A stretch of 64,000 bases of DNA, from the NCBI RefSeq assembly GCF_002079305.1, contig NZ_CP015039.1, forward strand, positions 3,581,501 to 3,645,500, in the 5' to 3' direction. A program made the translations under genes and the position numbers. This DNA is from Rhodovulum sp. P5. Its GTDB lineage: Bacteria; Pseudomonadota; Alphaproteobacteria; Rhodobacterales; Rhodobacteraceae. The notes beneath the pieces are model-generated. The model searched no databases. It was not told the DNA's origin and saw nothing but the letters and a program-made list of their open reading frames with translations. This document shows, one piece after another, positions 61,885 to 64,000 of the stretch; position 1 is the first letter of the stretch, and every line of letters starts with the position of its first letter.

Positions 61885-64000
61885 TTACTTGCCCCGCTGC
61901 CACAAGGGCACCGCCTTGGCCAGTTCCGGTACCAGCACCAGCGGCAGCGCCAGGAGCCCGATCAGCGCCCATTCGCCCCAGCCCAATGCTTGGGTCTGCA
62001 ACAAGACCTGCAAGGGCGGCCAGTAGATTGCGGCGACCTGCGCCCCCAGCGTGAGGGTCAGCGCCGCGATCAGCAGCGGGTTGGAGAACCACCCGATCCG
62101 GGTGCAGGGCAGGTGCAGCGACCGGAACGCGAAGACCGAGACCTTCTCGAACACGATCATCGCGGTGAACGCGGCGCTGCGCGCCAGCCCCTCGCCCATC
62201 GGCAGCAGGCTGTAGAAGACCCAAAGGCTCGCCGCGCCGGTATAGGTTCCGAAGGCGAGGATCGTCAGGAATCCGCCGCGCCCGAGGATCGGCTGCGCCT
62301 TGGGCCGGGGCGGGCGGTCCATCTGGCCGGGGGTGGATTTCTCCAGCCCCAGCGCCACGGCGGTCATCCCGTCGGTGACAAGGTTCATCCACAGGATCTG
62401 CGTGGCCAGAAAGATCAGCGGCCCGCCGAGGATCAGGTTGACGACCAGCGCAACCACCTCGCCCGCATTCGACGCTAGCAGGTACCGCACGAATTTGCGG
62501 ATGTTCTCATACTGCCGCCGCCCCTCGCGGATCGCGCGCAGGATGGTGGCAAAGTTGTCGTCCAGAAGAACCAGGTCGGCCGCGTCGCGCGCCACATCCG
62601 TGCCCCGCTGGCCCATCGCGACGCCGATATCGGCCTTCTTCAGCGCCGGTGCGTCGTTCACTCCGTCGCCCGTCATCGCAACGATTTGGTCCTGCTGCTG
62701 CAGCGCGCTGACGATACGCAGTTTCTGCGCTGGTGCGGTGCGCGCGAACAGGACGTCCTCACGAAGTGCGGCCAGCAGTGCGTCGTCGTCCATCGCCGCC
62801 AACGCGTCGCCATGAATCACCCGGGTGACGCTCAGCCCGATCTGGCGGGCGATGGCCTGCGCCGTCAGCCCCGCATCGCCGGTGATCAGGACCACCCGGA
62901 TTCCGGCCGATTTCGCCGCGCGGATCGCGGGTGCGACCTCTGGCCGGGGGGGATCGATCAGGCCCACGAAGCCGAGAAAGGCCAGCCCGCCCTCGTCATG
63001 GGGCAGGGTGTCATCGTCTTGCACCCGCCGCGCCAATGCGATCACGCGCAACCCGTCGCCCGCCATCGCCTCGTATTCCGTCTGCAACATGGCGCGCAGG
63101 GTGTCGGTCATCGGTAACGGGCCGCTGGCCCCCCAGACATGGCTGCATCGCTCCAGCACCGGTTCGGGGGCGCCCTTGCTGTGCAGCACATAGCCGTCGG
63201 GCGACCGGGCCAGCACGCTCATCCGCTTGCGTTCCGACGAAAACGGCAGTTCCGCGACGGCGGCGTCCCGCGACGGCAGGGGCGCCCAGCCCTTGCAGGC
63301 GAGCGTCACAAGCGCGCCCTCGGTCGGTTCGCCCACCAGTTGCCAGTCGTCGCCCGCCCGCGCCAGCCACGCATGGTTGCAGACCAGCGCGGTTTCCAGC
63401 AGGGCGGCAAGCCCGGGGTCGTCCGCCGCCCGCACCCGCAACCCATTGGCCGCGATATGCCCCGTCGGGTCATAGCCCGCGCCGGTCACCTCGTATCGTT
63501 GATCCGGCATTGCGATGCGGACGGCGGTCATCCGGTCCTCGGTCAGGGTGCCGGTCTTGTCGGTGCAGATGACCGACGCCGCGCCCAGCGTTTCCACCGC
63601 TTGCAACCGCCGGGCCAGTGCATGTTGCCGCACCATCGCCCCCGCGCCGAGCGCCAGCGTGATCGTGACAACCGCGGGCAGCCCTTCGGGCACGATGGCG
63701 ACGGCCAACGACAGGGCGGTCATGAACATCTCGATCACCGGTTTGCCGGTGGCTACGCCAAGGGCGCCGATCAGGGCCGCCACGATCAGTGCGGCCAGCC
63801 CCATCTGCCGGGCCAGCCGCCCAAGCTGTTCCTGAAGATGGGTCTCCTTCCGGCCGACCGACCCGGTCAGGCTGGCAATCTGGCCGAATTCCGTCGCGCT
63901 GCCGGTTGCGGTGACCACCCCCTCCGCCCGCCCGGCGACGACCGTCGTGCCCATGAACAGGCTATCGCCGCGGCCCTTGACGACGGGGACGGATTCACCC
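61885..64000 (-). CDS. SERCA-type P2A Ca2+-transporting ATPase, 5' part beyond window
   Basis: The frame is open to the right edge, where it reads GESVPVVKGRGDSLFMG: the window cuts the gene just after the Thr of the TGES motif, so roughly the first 170-200 residues are missing. Visible are PEGLP in M4, the phosphorylation site ICTDKTGTLTEDRM, VLITGDAGLTAQAI and AMTGDGVNDAPALKKADIGVAMG. M5 (LLASNAGEVVALVVNL) and M6 (LWMNLVTDGMTAVALGLE) carry the N..E and N..TD calcium-ligand patterns of SERCA. Ca2+ (or Mn2+) transport is therefore likely. Confidence 0.93.
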   Translation of the reverse strand, partial: GESVPVVKGRGDSLFMGTTVVAGRAEGVVTATGSATEFGQIASLTGSVGRKETHLQEQLGRLARQMGLAALIVAALIGALGVATGKPVIEMFMTALSLAVAIVPEGLPAVVTITLALGAGAMVRQHALARRLQAVETLGAASVICTDKTGTLTEDRMTAVRIAMPDQRYEVTGAGYDPTGHIAANGLRVRAADDPGLAALLETALVCNHAWLARAGDDWQLVGEPTEGALVTLACKGWAPLPSRDAAVAELPFSSERKRMSVLARSPDGYVLHSKGAPEPVLERCSHVWGASGPLPMTDTLRAMLQTEYEAMAGDGLRVIALARRVQDDDTLPHDEGGLAFLGFVGLIDPPRPEVAPAIRAAKSAGIRVVLITGDAGLTAQAIARQIGLSVTRVIHGDALAAMDDDALLAALREDVLFARTAPAQKLRIVSALQQQDQIVAMTGDGVNDAPALKKADIGVAMGQRGTDVARDAADLVLLDDNFATILRAIREGRRQYENIRKFVRYLLASNAGEVVALVVNLILGGPLIFLATQILWMNLVTDGMTAVALGLEKSTPGQMDRPPRPKAQPILGRGGFLTILAFGTYTGAASLWVFYSLLPMGEGLARSAAFTAMIVFEKVSVFAFRSLHLPCTRIGWFSNPLLIAALTLTLGAQVAAIYWPPLQVLLQTQALGWGEWALIGLLALPLVLVPELAKAVPLWQRGK

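Noticed and set aside
1..64000. CRISPR arrays, insertion sequences or rRNA genes
   Set aside because: I saw no regularly spaced repeats, transposase motifs or rRNA sequence; the only mobile-element signs are the integrase and att site.

Overview
The window is GC-rich, densely packed DNA from an alphaproteobacterium, most likely a member of the Rhodobacterales (Rhodobacter/Roseobacter group). The evidence is an HvrA-like H-NS protein, a VPLPA-CTERM protein, a PotB-like permease with a very large periplasmic insertion, a CheT-type accessory gene in the chemotaxis operon, and an Anbu-type proteasome-like peptidase locus. The assignment rests on protein families recognised by eye, not on a database search.

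Bases 1-7355 are the right-hand end of an integrated genomic island. It is bounded by the 3' half of a tRNA-Arg(CCG) gene (7311-7355) next to a P4-type tyrosine recombinase (5773-7131). Its cargo looks like immunity genes: a CHAT (caspase-like) protease cut by the window edge, convergent with a large Avs-like protein (Cap4-type nuclease, STAND NTPase, helical repeats, C-terminal SEC-C motif). A decayed Fic C-terminal fragment and a perfect 16-bp inverted repeat also lie here.

Bases 7356-31858 are chromosomal backbone: a polyamine-type ABC importer operon, a host-attachment-family pseudogene, a DUF4389 gene, oligoendopeptidase F, a VPLPA-CTERM secreted protein, a TetR-controlled YbhGFSR-like export operon divergent from an APH/P-loop kinase fusion, a block with prmA, a P-loop kinase, msrA and an MFS transporter, a YeeE/YedE sulfur transporter, and an RND efflux pair.

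Bases 32433-52637 are the most unusual part. Two related gene sets for the ATP-grasp/alpha-E/transglutaminase peptide-modification system lie about 10 kb apart on the same strand. The first has a transglutaminase-DUF2126 protein, a fused ATP-grasp-alpha-E protein and a transglutaminase. The second has split ATP-grasp and alpha-E proteins, a transglutaminase and the Anbu peptidase. A chemotaxis operon sits between them: STAS, cheY, cheA, cheW, cheR, cheY, a CheT-like gene, an MCP, a cheB with a degenerate receiver domain, and cheD. Tight overlaps suggest translational coupling within each set.

Bases 52659-64000 hold a UDP-sugar 4-epimerase, the H-NS-like gene and a 980-bp non-coding stretch with several possible RNA stems. 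These are followed by a five-gene acyl-CoA/acyl-phosphate operon (DUF3141 PhaC-like protein, MaoC-phosphotransacylase fusion, acetate/butyrate kinase, CoA-transferase A and B) and a SERCA-type Ca2+ P-type ATPase that runs off the right edge.
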